Positions 12,595 to 26,391 are shown, counted from the stretch's first letter. The stretch: 64,000 nt of DNA from Phorcus lineatus (GCA_921293015.1 OV121086.1:39121194-39185193), one strand, 5' to 3'. The notes: a model not told the origin generated them from the letters alone. Program-made: numbers and translations.

Positions 12595-15500
12595 GCAATA
12601 TTAATGTGATTAAATTCATATGATATGTTTATTTCAAAAAATTATATTCTTAAAATAATTTTGTGAATCCTAGTAGGAGCTCGATGAAAAAGACTAGTCT
12701 TAGTAATGTAGAGACCAATTGGATTTTGTGATAATTTCAATTAGAAAATTAACAAACTAGCTGACATTGACAAACCCAATGCTAGGGTGGGTTTCCTAGC
12801 TGGAGTATTGAGTTTTAGTTGGGTTTTTTAAAGTCAGAGAAGAAAGCCTTATTGTCAAAGACTCAATCATTCCTTCCTCTGAAGTGATAGTTTTAATTAC
12901 TTGTGCAAAGCTGAAGTTGGTAATTTTCTCTTCTTTGATCGCTGACAATACAAGCAAAATCATTCTTGGATAAATCCTTCTAACCGTCTCCTCGTTTCAT
13001 CTTTAAAAAGACATCAATGTTTAAACGTTTTAACCAAAATATTAGTTCTAAGACTTCTCTGTCAGCTGACAATGCTCTGACTTAGACAGTTTCTTTCAAG
13101 ATGATTTAAACTTCAAGAAGTCTGAAAAACGTCAGTAGCTGATAGCATTCATCTGATAATGTGTGTGAATGATTCAACGTTTTTCTTGTCCCTTAGGTAA
13201 AGTCTTTAGGTACAAAGTTAAATGTAAATGATTGAATTGAGCCTCTCAATGTTTTTTTAAAGCTACACCCTGGCGTTTATGAGACTCCACTATGTAAGCA
13301 GTTCTTTTGTGGCTAACAAAACTCAGAGCATATATAACATCAAATACAATAATACACAATTACGTGTTTCTTAAACAATCATATTGTCAAAATTAATCAA
13401 TTGTTTATGTAAAAATGTAACTGCTAATCACCAGCCTGTTCCCTGCAAACCATTTTAGCTGTCGAACATATTAATATTTTCAAGTTGGAGTATGAAAGAG
13501 TCATTTTTCAATACATAACATCTAATAGGGCACAACAAGGTAATTCCCAAAGTTCAACACAATCGTGATTGAATTCTTAATGTCAATAACAGACCGAATG
13601 GATGTTCCATCAGAAAGCCATTTAGGCATAAATTCTAGTTAACGTTATAATTGATAGTAATAGTTTTCCTCTGACCATTTAGCACATGATTTTAGCTAAT
13701 TGTGTTTGTTTAAAGAGGCAGTCATTTTTTCTGTCAGGGAAATGGTTAAATCGTGTAACGCTTCGACAGTAACAAATATAGTCCATTGTCATCTAACGTA
13801 AAAGGTTATTTGTGTCCAATCATGTGATTTAGTATATTTACCAGTCTTTTAATGTTATGCATTAGTTTATGTGCCTGGTATTAGGGCAAACATTGTACGA
13901 CGACATTCGACGATTGAGAGGGCATACTGAAGTTATTGCATCATTTGCTGTAATGACCTTGATGCCTATTTGAATTAAACAAAAAAACATTTCTTAAGAT
14001 TTTATTCATTAAATCATAATTAAATGAGTCAATATTATAACATATTTATAAAAAATAACTTTCTGAGTGTCATTGATATTAACTTGTATGTATTACACAT
14101 AAATACAATACGGCGAAAATGTAGGCAGAGCTAGAAATAAGTGTGATATGTAAATTTCATATCAATTTCTGTAAATTTGTTAAAGGTGTTCAGGAGTATC
14201 ACTAAATGTGGAAGAAAGTTCAGTATGAGTGTTGATTATCATGTTAGATGTGGTTTGTCTATTGATCATTACTCAAATGAGAGTTGAAGTCAGAAGTTGC
14301 TTTGGTACTGTTGGTAGCAGCCTTTGGGGTTTGCAGATACATTTTTTCCTTCACATGAAAATAGTTTTGGTCATATTTGGCTCGTCCAAGACATTAGCAA
14401 TGTGGAATACTTTTACCCTTATTGTTCAGTTAACTTAAATGAATTTACTCAGGGCTGATAAAAGCAGTGTGTGACATGTTCAATCTTCCATGTTCCATAT
14501 CTTTATATGTATCTTTGCTTTTTCTTACATGTTACTTGTTAGCAAGTATTCGAGAACAAAGAGTCTAACCTTTGGTTAATGTGTCTGTCACGGTGGATTT
14601 ATGCAAGCTCCTATTAGCAAGTCTTGTCTATAAGTGAGCTGACCCCTGAGCAAGTTAGTCCGGAGAGATGACAGTAGGCAAGTAACAGTCTGCCATCATT
14701 TTCATAAGGCGTTAAAAGAAATTGAAACAATGAAGCTTTTTGGTAATGCCTCAAAGAAGAATTTTTTTTCTAATTATAGTTAAATTTACCTTGACAGTCA
14801 CATCACTGTTAATCAGCATACATCAATGAGCTCGTATGTTGTGGTTATGCAGGATATTGCAGGATAAATACCATCCCAAAACACTTAAGTATGATGACCA
14901 AATATTAATTGTACATGTTGTTGACCATTATCATTAATATGAAGTCCGCATATTCTCAACGATACTCCTATAATGTCACTATGACAGTTATATTTTGCTT
15001 ATTAATATCAATAGAGTGTATGGATTCACTTCTACTTTTGGAAGTGATGTTTCTAGTTTTCTAGTTATATAGTTCCCGTGCTGCAAATTTACTATTCCTC
15101 ACAAAGGGTTCAATACTATCGAAGGTTTTTGGTGCCTGTTAACCATTCCGGTTTTTCTTTTGACGTTTGATAAAAAGAATTATCATGCATACATGTTTAG
15201 ATGTATACAACAACATTTGGTCTTATTTGGTCCCGTTCCTACAATCTATATTGAATCTCCAGCTTGTGGAGACCAAATAACACTAGATAATAGGGTGATA
15301 ATGATACTTTTGTAACTAAAATTGACAAGTACACATTGATATCACATATTCCACCTTTTTTGGAAATTCATAATTTCTTCACATATCTAATCATCCATTG
15401 CATTAAAAATTATGTACCAAAATAAGGTTCATTCATGTGAAAAATGAAAATGAATTAGTTTACAAAGATTTTATGAAATTACATTTACCTTTTGCTGTGG

Positions 15501-16953
15501 TTTTTCCCCCAATCATTTCATTGGATGAAAGAAAACTCTTGATCTTAGGTACATTCATGTGAACAATATAAACTTTTCATGTATCATTTGGATTAAAAAA
15601 CCCAATGCTTTACAGACAACCCTTCCAACGTTCAAAGTCCTTTGACTGTGGGAGTGTCATGTCATATTAATCCCTCGACACAGTGCGGAGGAAGATGACA
15701 GCTCGTCTTTAGTTCTTTTAAAAAGATACTGGCTGCTCTGTGCTCATTTATGTGAACAAATTGCTTTTCATTTAGGGTGTGAATGTCATCTCCATATTGA
15801 CGTAACAAAGGAAGTGAGTGTTTTCCTCTGGTTATATTGTGGTGTTTCCTCGCAGACAAACCTTTTCATTTCATTTCATGTTGGATTTAGGAAATGTTTA
15901 ATTTCAGGTCCAAGTCAATGAAGTGATCTTACTTGCTTTAAATGATTCTGTACGCGTGTGGTTTTTAAAACGTATTTTTGTTGTTGTTATTCTAAAATTG
16001 ATTTACAAACAATTGATTCCATGAAAGACTCAATCAATCAAGATATGCCATTCATGATTTCAAAAACTTTTAAAGGTCCAATATACTGTGAGCCAGTCCA
16101 TGGTCACCATTTGGATCCGGAGCCCCTGATGGTATGATTTCTTTTCACACTCTGACTTCAGACTTTCAGGACACAACCTATCAGGACTCACTCACGTCAT
16201 AATCACTTTAAGCCTCTTCTTCAAGTTTGACCGGAAGATGGATGCAGGTCCTGACAGAGGTATTCCTTCTGTAGCACTTCCTAGTGATAATCTTCTTTAT
16301 GAACTGAAAACTAGAGGTGCTGACTAATAGTTTCTAAATTTGAAGATAACTTTCGATTAAGGATAGGGCTAAATAGACAACAGAGCCTGCTAGATAGAAG
16401 CTGATGGCAATCTCTGAATAACAAGAAATTATATTTCTCTTAATTCGGTATGAACATGATTGAGATCATGATAGGTGATGACGTCAGCTGATGATGATGT
16501 TAAGCTTTACTGAAGACTCTTCCATTTTAATAACTCTTCTTTATTGCATAAGAAATGAAAAATTTAAATGAATTTTTAAAAACTGATTTCCTGGGTACAT
16601 TTTTCATATCCGGTGATTAAAACCAAGGTTTTTTTTTACTTTTATGCGTCAGTAGAGTAAAGTAAGCAAAATGATGTGGTTCATTTTGGTCTACTTCTTT
16701 TTTGTTCATCTAAAAAATTGTAAGTGTTCTCACAATATGACTATGTTTAAAATTCAATTTAATTTGAATTATTGTTTTCCAAATTTGAATAGTTTTTTAT
16801 TTAATAATAATTTTTGAAATTGGGTTTTAGAAGTTGGCAGTGAAGCAAGACAATAACTTTTTATGGATGTACAACTTCTTTTTTGTCACAAAAGCTCTCT
16901 TTCGGGGTAGAACATTGTACCGTTTTCATGCTTTTATAAATTATCCTTGTCTT

Positions 16954-16956
<3 letters not shown>
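12595..16956. other. Intergenic, AT-rich, one richer patch at 16.08-16.27 kb
   Basis: Mostly featureless. The patch from about 16080 to 16270 has higher GC and can be read as short exon-like segments on either strand: plus 16077-16134, ending before GTATGA, and minus about 16271-16191, ending AC then GTGAGT. Neither matches a family I know. Confidence 0.4.

Positions 16957-17013
<57 letters not shown>
16957..17013. repeat. (TA)n microsatellite
   Basis: Uninterrupted TA dinucleotide run of about 57 bp. Confidence 0.98.
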
Positions 17014-17020
<7 letters not shown>

Positions 17021-17261
17021 TTATCATAATGGAATTTGATTAATGATAATTAAGTTTACCAATAAAAGGTATATGAACGGATACGATACAAATTATTATC
17101 ACCACGAATTCATCATAAATATCGAAAAAAATAACTTTTGCTTCATTAAGAATGGAACTGTATCTTGAAACAAGTTTAAGGCCTGAACCAAATATTGCCC
17201 TCCATGGATTTATGCTTACAAGTACAACCTTAAAGTTTTGATGTAAAAAAACAACTACAGT

Positions 17262-17455
17262 CTAACTTAACTCAACATGGAGACCCATCTAGATGACTAA
17301 TAATCAACCTCAACAGTTCCAATTAATGCTGCAATTGCATAGTAAGTGGTTTGCCACCGAACGAGGAAGTCAGATTTTAGGTTTATCGGTACGTGGTGTT
17401 AGATGTTACTGACCTTCAGTTGGAAGACACATTATCATTACTTCAAGATGTGATG
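17262..17455. repeat. Dispersed repeat family A, copy 2
   Basis: Same orientation as copy 1 (11986-12190). Matching blocks include GAGACCCATCT, GTTCCAATTAATGCTGC, a GTCAGA-containing stretch and ATTACTTCA near the right end, in the same order and at similar spacing. Confidence 0.65.
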
Positions 17456-17950
17456 CGTGTTTTGTCTTATCATGTAAATATAAGAGTCTGGTCTCATCCT
17501 GTTTTGACCTCGTTCAGAATATATGACATGACAGGCAGATGCAGACATTTCCAATAATGCAATCTTGCAAAACTGAAAAACTTTACCATTATCGGTAAAG
17601 GAAACCCCATTCATTACAAAGAATGGAATTCGAAAGGTATCCAATCATCAGTAAATACGAGAATATCAGTCTTATAGAACAAAGAAAGAATAGGGTTATT
17701 AAAGCATGTTAAAGCATTATTAAGAGTGTAATATCTTACTTTGATTGTTGTACTCCAGAAAGCTGCGAACTCAAAAACAGTGTTGCTCATAGTACTTCAC
17801 CTTGTCTAACACAAAAATCATCCTATCAACAAATGGTGAACGCAGTGTGGCAATGTATGAAAATGCATATTCATTTTAGGGATGAATGATAGTGTTTTCA
17901 GCAAACTTGTGCATTTAATTATGAGGATAAAATCAAGCCAATCTTTATGC

Positions 17951-18030
17951 AGTCACATCTGGATGTGAGTGAATTCTCCTCCAAAATTCCATGTAATGCG
18001 GCATTAGCACGGAGAGTCAGTGAGCACGTC
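17951..18030. repeat. Dispersed repeat family A, partial copy 3
   Basis: Shorter, more diverged match to the core of copies 1 and 2: a CACATCTGGATG block, then a TTCCATGTAATGCGGCATTAGC block in the position of TTCCAATTAATGCTGCATTAGC, then a GTCAGTG-containing segment. Confidence 0.45.
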
Positions 18031-19538
18031 TTTTTCCTTCAAATAACTATATCTATCCTAAACATTTTTGTCAAGGTTTCATGATCATTCTAAATTGTTG
18101 GACCTCCTTTGCGAAGTAGCTAGTCAAGTACCTTAATTTTTCATGCAAATTAGTTTTGTTTTTCTCGTTTTAAACAATTACAAGTTATTGTGTAGATAAT
18201 ATATCTGAAACTAAACAGTAGCTTGGGTAGCTTCCAAAACACTGACAATAACCCCTTGTCTTATATTTGTTTAAAAACCTGTTTCTGATTTTCTTTCATT
18301 GAAACGTGACCTACACAGTGACTCGATGAGGAAGTATTATGTCATCTCAAATATATCTTCATGCAAAATGATTAGGCGTGTCAACCATGGTGCCTAGGTG
18401 TGAATTTTGTTAGTCCTTAATATTACATATCAAGGGTATGCTTGTCTTGTTTGTAAAAAAGATATTGAATTTATCAAAAATCAAAGTCTTTCGTCCACTT
18501 ATATTTTGTTTTTTAAAAATAACAAACATTGTTTTATGCAAATTGATTAGATGTCTACATTAGGTGTGCATTTTTGGTTGATATTCGAAGAAATATATCA
18601 AAATTCAAAGTCTTTTATGCATTCCTATTTTGTTTAAAATAAACTAAGAATAAATATAATGTTGAATAACTAAACCAACAATTGGGAACTGAGTCACATT
18701 TGCAGTTTCAGCTACAGTTCATTTGTCGTTATTATCTTACACTCTTTGAACTTTTCGGTTCATTCTATTCAGTTTGTAAAACAAATTGCTCATTGTCTGA
18801 CAGAGTATAAGGTTATATCCCCAGGGAACTGTCTCTGCAGGATGTTGCCTTCTGACGTGTTCAAAATAGAATGGCAACTCTTGGGAGCAGCAATATGCTA
18901 GAAGAGTTATGATTGAAATAAGGATATTAGATAACCACGATTTCTACCATGTACACTAACTTGATTCTTTAATCAAAGTTTATCCAAAGAACAACTGAGA
19001 AGTTTATTTTCGGTATGGCTTCAGAAGGACATTCTTAATTCGAACGATTTCCCCTTGAAAATATATAAATAAATGTACATATAAAATGAAAGTAAATGTA
19101 TTTATCATTGTTTAGAGTTTTATTTTGTTTATTTCGATTGTAGTCATTTCTGACAATAATTCAGTTAATCCCCACAAGTGCTATTTATACGGAAAAAATT
19201 ATGGACGAACTGACACAGAGACGGACACAGTGATGCCTATATACCACGCTGTACACAAATTTTTGCATTCATTGACAATTTGCATTCTGTCAATAGTTTG
19301 AAGTTTTATATCAGTACCATGTTATTGAAAGTGAAGTATTTCTTTTAAACAGTACTAAATTTTCTAATGCTAACAATTATCCCTTTGATATTTTTATTTT
19401 TGTAAATTAGATAACACTTCCTTTATTTCTGCAATGTCTGATTGATAAGAAAAATGGTAAAGAAAGATAAAGCAGACCAAGATGAAAGAGGAACGTTAGC
19501 AAACCAAAAGTCCTGTCTAAAAGTACCACTACCGGAAC
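18031..19538. other. Intergenic, nothing recognised
   Basis: AT-rich sequence without convincing coding potential or structured repeats on either strand. Confidence 0.6.
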
Positions 19539-19765
19539 TCCAGGGACTAATACACAAGTTTCTTTATGACCTCAATATCACGATGTTATGCACACCCTCC
19601 ATGGCATGTAATTTTTAGCCAAGAAAGAACAAAGAGGAGGCATCAAACTGAATTAAAGATGGCATAGACGCGTTGTCATCTTCCTGTGCACAGTGTTAAG
19701 GGAGGTATTTTCCTTTACAACCACGTAATGACATTATGCCCTGACTGTTGAGGGACTTTAAACGC
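19539..19765. repeat. Dispersed repeat family B, copy 1
   Basis: About 227 bp matching 26678-26885 in the same orientation. Shared blocks in order: CCAGGGACTRATACACAAGTTT, AATATCACGATGTTATGCACA, ACARAGAGGA, and a right end with TGACTGTNNAGGNACTTNAAA. No protein-coding signal. Confidence 0.7.
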
Positions 19766-19963
19766 GTCTAGGATGTTTTAAAAGGCTTATTTCCTTTACT
19801 TCCGATGCAGTTTGGACGACTGAAATCAATACAGCCATTTTGAGAAATGAGCCAGTCTCCCTACTCATCCCAGTAGTATGATTCACTTATCAACGTCAAT
19901 TCTTTATACATATATACATTCTTTTCTTTTTGTCACATTATAAGAATGATCAACAAGATGTCA

Positions 19964-20067
19964 GGAATTACGGTTTATCTGTCCTGAGTGGATTATTGTT
20001 ATAAATTCCGAGGTTCAGCGATGAATTTATCACAATAATTTACGAGGGATAGATTAACCGTAATTCC
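19964..20067. mobile_element. Foldback MITE-like element F1, copy 1 (about 104 bp, nearly palindromic)
   Basis: Ends GGAATTACGGTTTATC and GATTAACCGTAATTCC are inverted copies, and the pairing continues through most of the element (ATTATTG/CAATAAT, ATAAATTCC/GAATTTATC). A second copy lies at 44623-44725 in the opposite orientation. It has no coding capacity. No clear target-site duplication could be read, so the superfamily is unknown. Confidence 0.75.
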
Positions 20068-23000
20068 GAGCTTCGAGTTGGTTTTTCCTTTTCTTACCCA
20101 AGTCAAATCTAAGAATATTTACGGTACTTTTGGAAAAACCTTTCTTGAAGGAGAGTTGCAAGTGAACTCAGCCATTGTATTCATACGCGATCAACAACGC
20201 CATGTTATGTCGCAGTTAAATGTAGTCTATGCATTTCATAACATGTTTGTGGATCATATGTTAAGAAAGACAATCCTAAATGACAGCAATAGTAAAACAA
20301 ACCACATATAAAATATTTTACGTTTAATAATATTCCATACGAAATAAAAAACAGTGTTTGCCACATGTATGCTGTACGAATGAATAGAAATACATGTAGT
20401 TCTGTCAGCCAATAAGTTCTTTTTTAGAAAAGCATTAATTCCCATGAACATTATGAAAGCTTTAATACCCGACATATTTGTGCCCGCTTGGGTAGGAAAA
20501 ATTGGTACAATTAACTTTGTTCTGTATAAGTACTTCATTTACATAAGATATACATCTCGAAAACGTGCTTGGAAAAACCCCCATGGTACATGAATTACAA
20601 TTCATATAGAGCATAATGAAAATGGTTTATATTATAAGATTTTGATAAAGAAAACCCATAAGAATGCGTATGACTGAATGATTTAAACTTTGCATATTTA
20701 GCGTAATTTAATTTCATCAACTTTCATCAACGATGAGTTCTAGCCAGAAAGATTGTCGTTTCAAAAATCCTAAATGTGTAAGATTTGAAAAGATTACAAA
20801 TGTTTGCATCAGAATTTAATCAATGTATCTATATTCCAAGTTTATCTCATTAAAATGCGTCCTTTGAAGTGATAGAAGCGCTGTTTGAAATTTTCTTATT
20901 TTTTCAAATTTTCCCCATTAAATATATTTTGAGCCAAAAGCATTATCATCAGAGGGTCAAACATCTATTGACTCTTGACCCGAGAACCCAATTATCTGTT
21001 GTCGTAAACGACAGTATCAAGAATTAAGTAAAAACAATCGGCTACTTTATCAAGGATACCTTTTAATCATTTAAGCTAAGGCCGTTGATTTATGTATCTT
21101 AACCAAACATGTGACGTTCGTTTCAGAACTGCTTCTTTTGATTCAATGAGATTGCCTTGCAACGTGTACCATTTTCTCGTTTTGTGAGATCGCTTTAAAT
21201 ACCTTAAAACGTGCTACTGCTCCTTTAAGTACCTGAACAATTTATATGTTTGGAAATTGATAATTCAACTGCAGCGGACGCACCAGATTTAATTCATTAC
21301 ATATGGACAAATGCTCAACTAGCCTTACAGATAAACTCCATTGACTATTAACTTCCTTATGATGAAGCCTTATTGATTTCTGTGCAGTCTGTGTTTAACT
21401 TGACGGTATTTATCATATTTCTTCGTTCATCAACACATCGATTAAAAACTGATGCAAGGTATTGATAAGGATATCACAGTACAAAATTTCTGCATGGGCT
21501 GCAAGTTCGATTCCATTTATTCATTTGAATTCGCTTTGGCAAGAAACTTTACAAATGGATCATATCTCCACTGCATTTAATGTAAAAGCCGCCAGTGCAG
21601 AAGAGGTGTCAGATATCTTTCCCTTGGGACGAAAGTTATCTCCCTTTGGTGTAAAATTTGGGAATTTTTTTTCTTTTCTGAAAGTTGATTTGTTTGATGT
21701 TTAAAGTTTGAAGTGTGGCCAGTGAGAAAATCCATCCAGCATTAACAATATGTTTTCTTTTTCTAACAAAAATCGATATCAAAGTATGATTTCGGTAACC
21801 AAAGTGTTATGGAACCCAATTTGAATTGCATTTTTTATATCAGCTGTTTCGAATATGACCAGTGTTTTCTACTGTTCAAAACATTCAAATGGAAATGCTA
21901 TTCCTTAAACGAAATTACAGCAAGTGATCAATCCTGTATTTTTGTTTTGACTGCGAGGAAATGCGATGCGCATATCAATTTGCAGTTATTTTAATAAAAA
22001 CCTCTGAAAGAAAACAAGAATATATCTACATAATATGAATATCAACACTTTTAATAAGGGTATGAGAAATACTCATATTTTTACATTTTCTACAACCTCG
22101 GTATCCTTAGACTCCTCACTTTATCCCCCCTCGAACTTGTCATCTCGAAAAACTTATTAACATTATGTGCGGTTGAACTGAATAAGCCAATGAAACTGCT
22201 TGGTCGATTGGACTCTCAAAAGATGTATTAGAAGATGCTTTAGTCCTACTTTGAGGAAACTAGGTTCATGTTAAAAGGCTATTTAGGAAGGGACTTTCCT
22301 TTAACGTTCAAAAATCAAAGTTCCTGAGCATACATTCTAGTGGTGATTGTGATGAGTGGCACAAACATGATAACCCACAAAATCAAATTAGAGTCAAATT
22401 TCTACTTTGATCAACTAATTTTTGTCTTTTACGATACTTTAATCCTTATTATTTTGAGGAGTTACTACTGTCAGTGAAGAATACGTTGTAGTGATTCCTA
22501 TATGAAAATGTGGTCAATTTTCTTAAGAAGTGTTTGAACACAACTGGCGATTTTTTTGGTTTTTACAAGGATGTTTCTTGAGTCTTACGTGAAAGTACAT
22601 ATCAAGCATTGGGTGATAAATGTCTCCAATTTAAGTATGAGTAACCAAGATTTGAATTTTTCTCTCTATATGTATTTGCAAAAATTCAACACGTTACATT
22701 AGAAATCAGATGATCAATCAGATGAGGTCAATAACGGCCCTTTAAACAACTTTCGCATTTATTAAAGTATGTTAAACTAATGAAGTTCAAAATGCCAAAG
22801 TAATTGATTTTTGGCAAGAGAGATATATTCGAAAGTATAAAACTGTTTATGTAATGACAGACTGTTGACATTAAAACCAAGAGGCAGGGAGGTGCTTGTT
22901 ATGACATCCAAAAATACTGGAGTACATTCTTAATAAATTCACTACATCCAATTTTATACGTTTCGTGGACATTTCAACAGTTTTAACGATTGATACACCA

Positions 23001-23555
23001 GTAAGGAATGCCTTCAAATAATGACAGGCGAAATGAACTGAATATACATGTACTTAAATAGAAGGTTTAGAAACTGCGAGTACTACTTGAAAAAGATGTT
23101 GTATAGCTTTAATAAATTGACTCAAATTTGATTCATTTAAATGTAATCGTTCTCACAAACAATAACTGTCATGTCATACTTGATATCATTTCAAAGTGAT
23201 GAAACCTCACGTTTTTTTCTAATAAATGCAATTTGCGACACATTTATTTACGACAATTTAACGTAGTCAGCTACAAATTAGGAATAAATATGGAATGCTT
23301 TTGTGTGTCTTTTAAAGTTCATTTGTTTTCTTCATGTACCAATATTGTGCAGATAAAGCAAAAATGGCTGACAGCAAACATATTCAGTGTGGAATTTCGT
23401 AGCACACCTCACCAAACAACCAATTGGTCTTAGATGTCTGGATAAATGTTAATATTGCGTAAATGAAACATTCACTTTGCTTGCATATAACTAATAACGT
23501 ATTAACCATACTACATGACATGCATGATTTGTAAATCATGTGCAGTAAATAATGG
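20068..23555. other. Intergenic, nothing recognised
   Basis: A 77-codon plus-strand frame (20078-20311) starts just after the F1 element. It looks mildly protein-like but has no recognisable family or splice context. The rest is AT-rich with short noise frames only. Confidence 0.45.
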
Positions 23556-23835
23556 TGAGGTGAGGTGATATGGGGTTAAACGCTGCTTTTAAGAGTATTT
23601 CACTTATATGGTGGCTGCTAATATTATTGCAGGGAGAACAACACCTTTGAGGCTATGCATTACGGTGAAACCTGCGAGCATCGGCACTGACATTCAGTGT
23701 AGCATTGCACCCAAACCTTACTGCGTGTAGAACAGTTCTCTACTACAGACAAAGTTGCGGAGTCCGTGGCGGGATTCGAACCACGGACCTTTTGATCCGA
23801 AGCCGAACGCGCTAACCACTGCGCTATCCGCCCCC
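23556..23835 (-). mobile_element. tRNA-derived SINE, about 280 bp
   Basis: Read on the minus strand, the head starts GGGGGCGGATAGCGCAGTGG and contains a perfect RNA polymerase III A box (TAGCGCAGTGG) and B box (GGTTCGAATCC). The anticodon loop CTTCGGA points to tRNA-Arg(TCG) ancestry, but the anticodon and T stems are mispaired, so this is not a working tRNA gene. The body continues to a 3' end that, on the plus strand, reads GGTGAGGTGAGGTGATATGG followed by GGTTAAACGCTGCTTTTAAG. This resembles an abundant gastropod SINE 3' domain with a short GGTGA-type tail repeat. The false peptide QWLARSASDQKVRGSNP on this strand is a familiar by-product of such elements. Confidence 0.85.
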
Positions 23836-25000
23836 AGTTAATAACGAGTGACGCTTGAGAAAGGTGAACCTGCAAAGGACTAATGAAATAAGGAAAACCT
23901 TCTTTTGAAACAAGCGAATGGAATCAATTTATTTCCTCTTAATTTTGGAAATTGTTTAAAATCTATACGTAAATTTACATGAATAGTTTAGAAATAATAC
24001 GAAGTTAAAGGTAAAAAGATAACATGTAATACTACTACATTACTATAACACCCTACAATTATGCACTTACATGATTTCCTAAAATCCCCAGAAAGGTAAA
24101 AGGATGTTGTCATGAGCTTCAATAAAGTATTCACTTTTCACTAATAGTTTAATTCTTCATGTGAGGACACCTACTAGGAATGCACATTCATATAAGGGAC
24201 ACATAGTATATACTAGTTCTAAAAGTATACATTTGATTTTAATTTTATGATGTATCAACTCATTGCGACAACAAACTCTTCGAATTTGCATGCCGTTTAA
24301 ATTATGAACACATATCTAATTGATATATGAATTCACACTGCCAAATATAATACAAAATTATGTAGGTAATATGAACCTACACCCTATGAGTCAGGTTACA
24401 TTGTCTGCACTGACGTGTTGCAGAGACATCCAAAACATAACATAGTAACAAAGCTAACAGTCAAGGTATCCGCTGGGGATACTTTTCATATAGATTTTTT
24501 ATCAGGGCCGAGAAACTGGTTAAGGTTATAAGTCAAGGTAATCTGAGTTTATTCCTTGTTCATTCCACTTATACGTGTCACATTCCCGAGGGGTTATATT
24601 TTATAGAGGAGACTTCAACAGAAACAGGAAAGAAAACTTTTGATCTGAAGGAATTTGGACAATCAAGCTCATTTTGCTTAGTATTGGTCCCCGCTCTCTA
24701 CCAGACATTGAGGTATCCTTAATCAACAGTTTTGTTTGCATTTTGAGTATAATCGATTCCCCGAAGAACCTTACTGTTGGTTCGCACTGTATATCAATAG
24801 ATTATATATAGGGAAAGGCACACAAGAGGAAAGTCAAACAAGAATTATAACTATAAAAATAGTCTTTCAAATGATGAAGATCAGTAAAAAATAAATAACC
24901 TTAAGATTGATATTGACTGGAAGAAGACTTATTTTCAGTTATCATTTTTGATAGACAAAAGGGTGTTATCCATATTCATTTTTGGTAAGTTTTTAGACAA
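23836..25000. other. Intergenic, one exon-like segment
   Basis: An open plus-strand segment, 24607-24712, follows a pyrimidine-rich acceptor (TTATATTTTATAG) and ends TTGAG before GTATCC. It encodes 34 complete residues with no recognised family. Otherwise nothing was seen. Confidence 0.3.
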
Positions 25001-25090
25001 TTATTATTATTATTATCATCATCATCATCATCATCATCATTATTATTATTATTATTATTATAATTATTATTATTATTATTATTATTATTA
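25001..25090. repeat. (TTA)n/(TCA)n compound microsatellite
   Basis: Trinucleotide run TTA, then TCA, then TTA again. On the minus strand it gives a false Asn/Asp homopolymer frame. Confidence 0.97.
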
Positions 25091-25379
25091 GTGCTACAAA
25101 CTAAAGTAGCTTTAGTATTTATTACTGTAAAAATGAAACGCTGTTTGATTGAATTCATTTGCAATCTATTTAAATCCGAATAGAAATAGACGAAAAGGTT
25201 TGGTTACAAATGTGAGCAACGATTTTTCATCTAGAAATAGAAGAAGAGTTGTGATTATGAGGGTTAGAGTTGTTTTAAGGTCAAATGAATAAAACAGATA
25301 GTAGTTGTTACTGAAGTAGAATATGAACTTTTTTAGAATTATGATGTTGTCTGATAATGTGTTGTATATAGTTAGTTTT

Positions 25380-25870
25380 CAAGCTCCTTGTTTATTCTCT
25401 ACAATTGGTTTGTATGGCAATTCTCTTAATTTCAAGATGGTAAAAACTTTGACAGATTTGTTTTGCCTGGTGTCGATCAGAGTTTCAAACAAGTGATTCA
25501 GTCAGAAATGTTGAATGCTATTCAAATAATATAATATTTCTTACTGAATGAATGAAAAAATAAAGCGCATGATGCATGGACGTCTAAAACATGCTATCTG
25601 TCATAGAATTTATCATGCATGTAGACGATGGTTATATAACACTGCATTAGTGATTGTCATCTTATGATTGATTTAATATTGACAGTGCAAGAATTTCAGA
25701 TTTGTTCTCTCATTCAATTACAGGGAAAGAGTCATGTTTAACATTCCTTTCTGTATGAACACCATTAGGAACAGATATGTGAAAACATTTGGACTTCTTC
25801 CAAATAATCTTCAAGAATTTATATTTATAACTGCTGTGGCACCAGAAATGGTGTAAGCGGCTCCAAGACG
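25380..25870. repeat. Dispersed repeat family C, copy 1, with decayed coding trace
   Basis: Aligns to about 33590-33850 and, in parts, to 35330-35760. Shared blocks: AACAAGTGATTCA near the left, AYRCTATCTGTCATARAATT, and TATTGACAGTGCAAG. Plus-strand translations of the copies also resemble each other: VIQSEMLNAIQ here versus VIHPELPKAIFQ at 33.6 kb, and IRNRYVKTFGLLPNNLQ here versus IRSRQIMYSFYFPEDLK at 35.6 kb. This suggests decay of a once protein-coding mobile element of unknown class. Confidence 0.5.
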
Positions 25871-26391
25871 TGGATAAGTCAGATATTTGCTTGAATGTCT
25901 CTGTTACTGACTTCAGAGATTGCTTATTCCAACCATGGACATAAGTTCTTATAAAGTAAAAACTTACACAAAATTTACAACAAACATTCTTCGTTCAAAG
26001 TTATTATCTGAACCTATTTTTGTCAAACTAAATATGTAATGTTGAGTTTTTCATAGTGGTCTGTTTTTTTGTGTACTTTAGCAGTAATCAGTTTAGTCTG
26101 TTACAGTTGTCTCTCTTGGTCGACCATGTGCGATTTTGTATGTGCGAAATGTGTGCGATAATGAAGATTTTCCAAGCTACAGGACCCTATGTTGCACCAC
26201 AATGTTTCAGGTAAGAAGTAAATATGGTAGAAATTGTAAACAACGTAAATATTGTTAGTAATACGATTGAACAGTACGTTATGTACGATTTGACTGGTTT
26301 TCGAGATGCCTCCGGTCTTGAACTTGATGTGAACTGTACATACACCATGTGCGAATTTGGAATACAAAATAAATTTCATGTTGTTCTTTGA

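Noticed and set aside
23760-23835. A functional tRNA-Arg(TCG) gene on the minus strand
   Set aside because: A and B boxes are perfect, but the anticodon and T stems are mispaired and the sequence continues into a SINE body with a repeat-type tail.
24976-25164. Asn/Asp-rich protein on the minus strand
   Set aside because: Translation of the TTA/TCA microsatellite.
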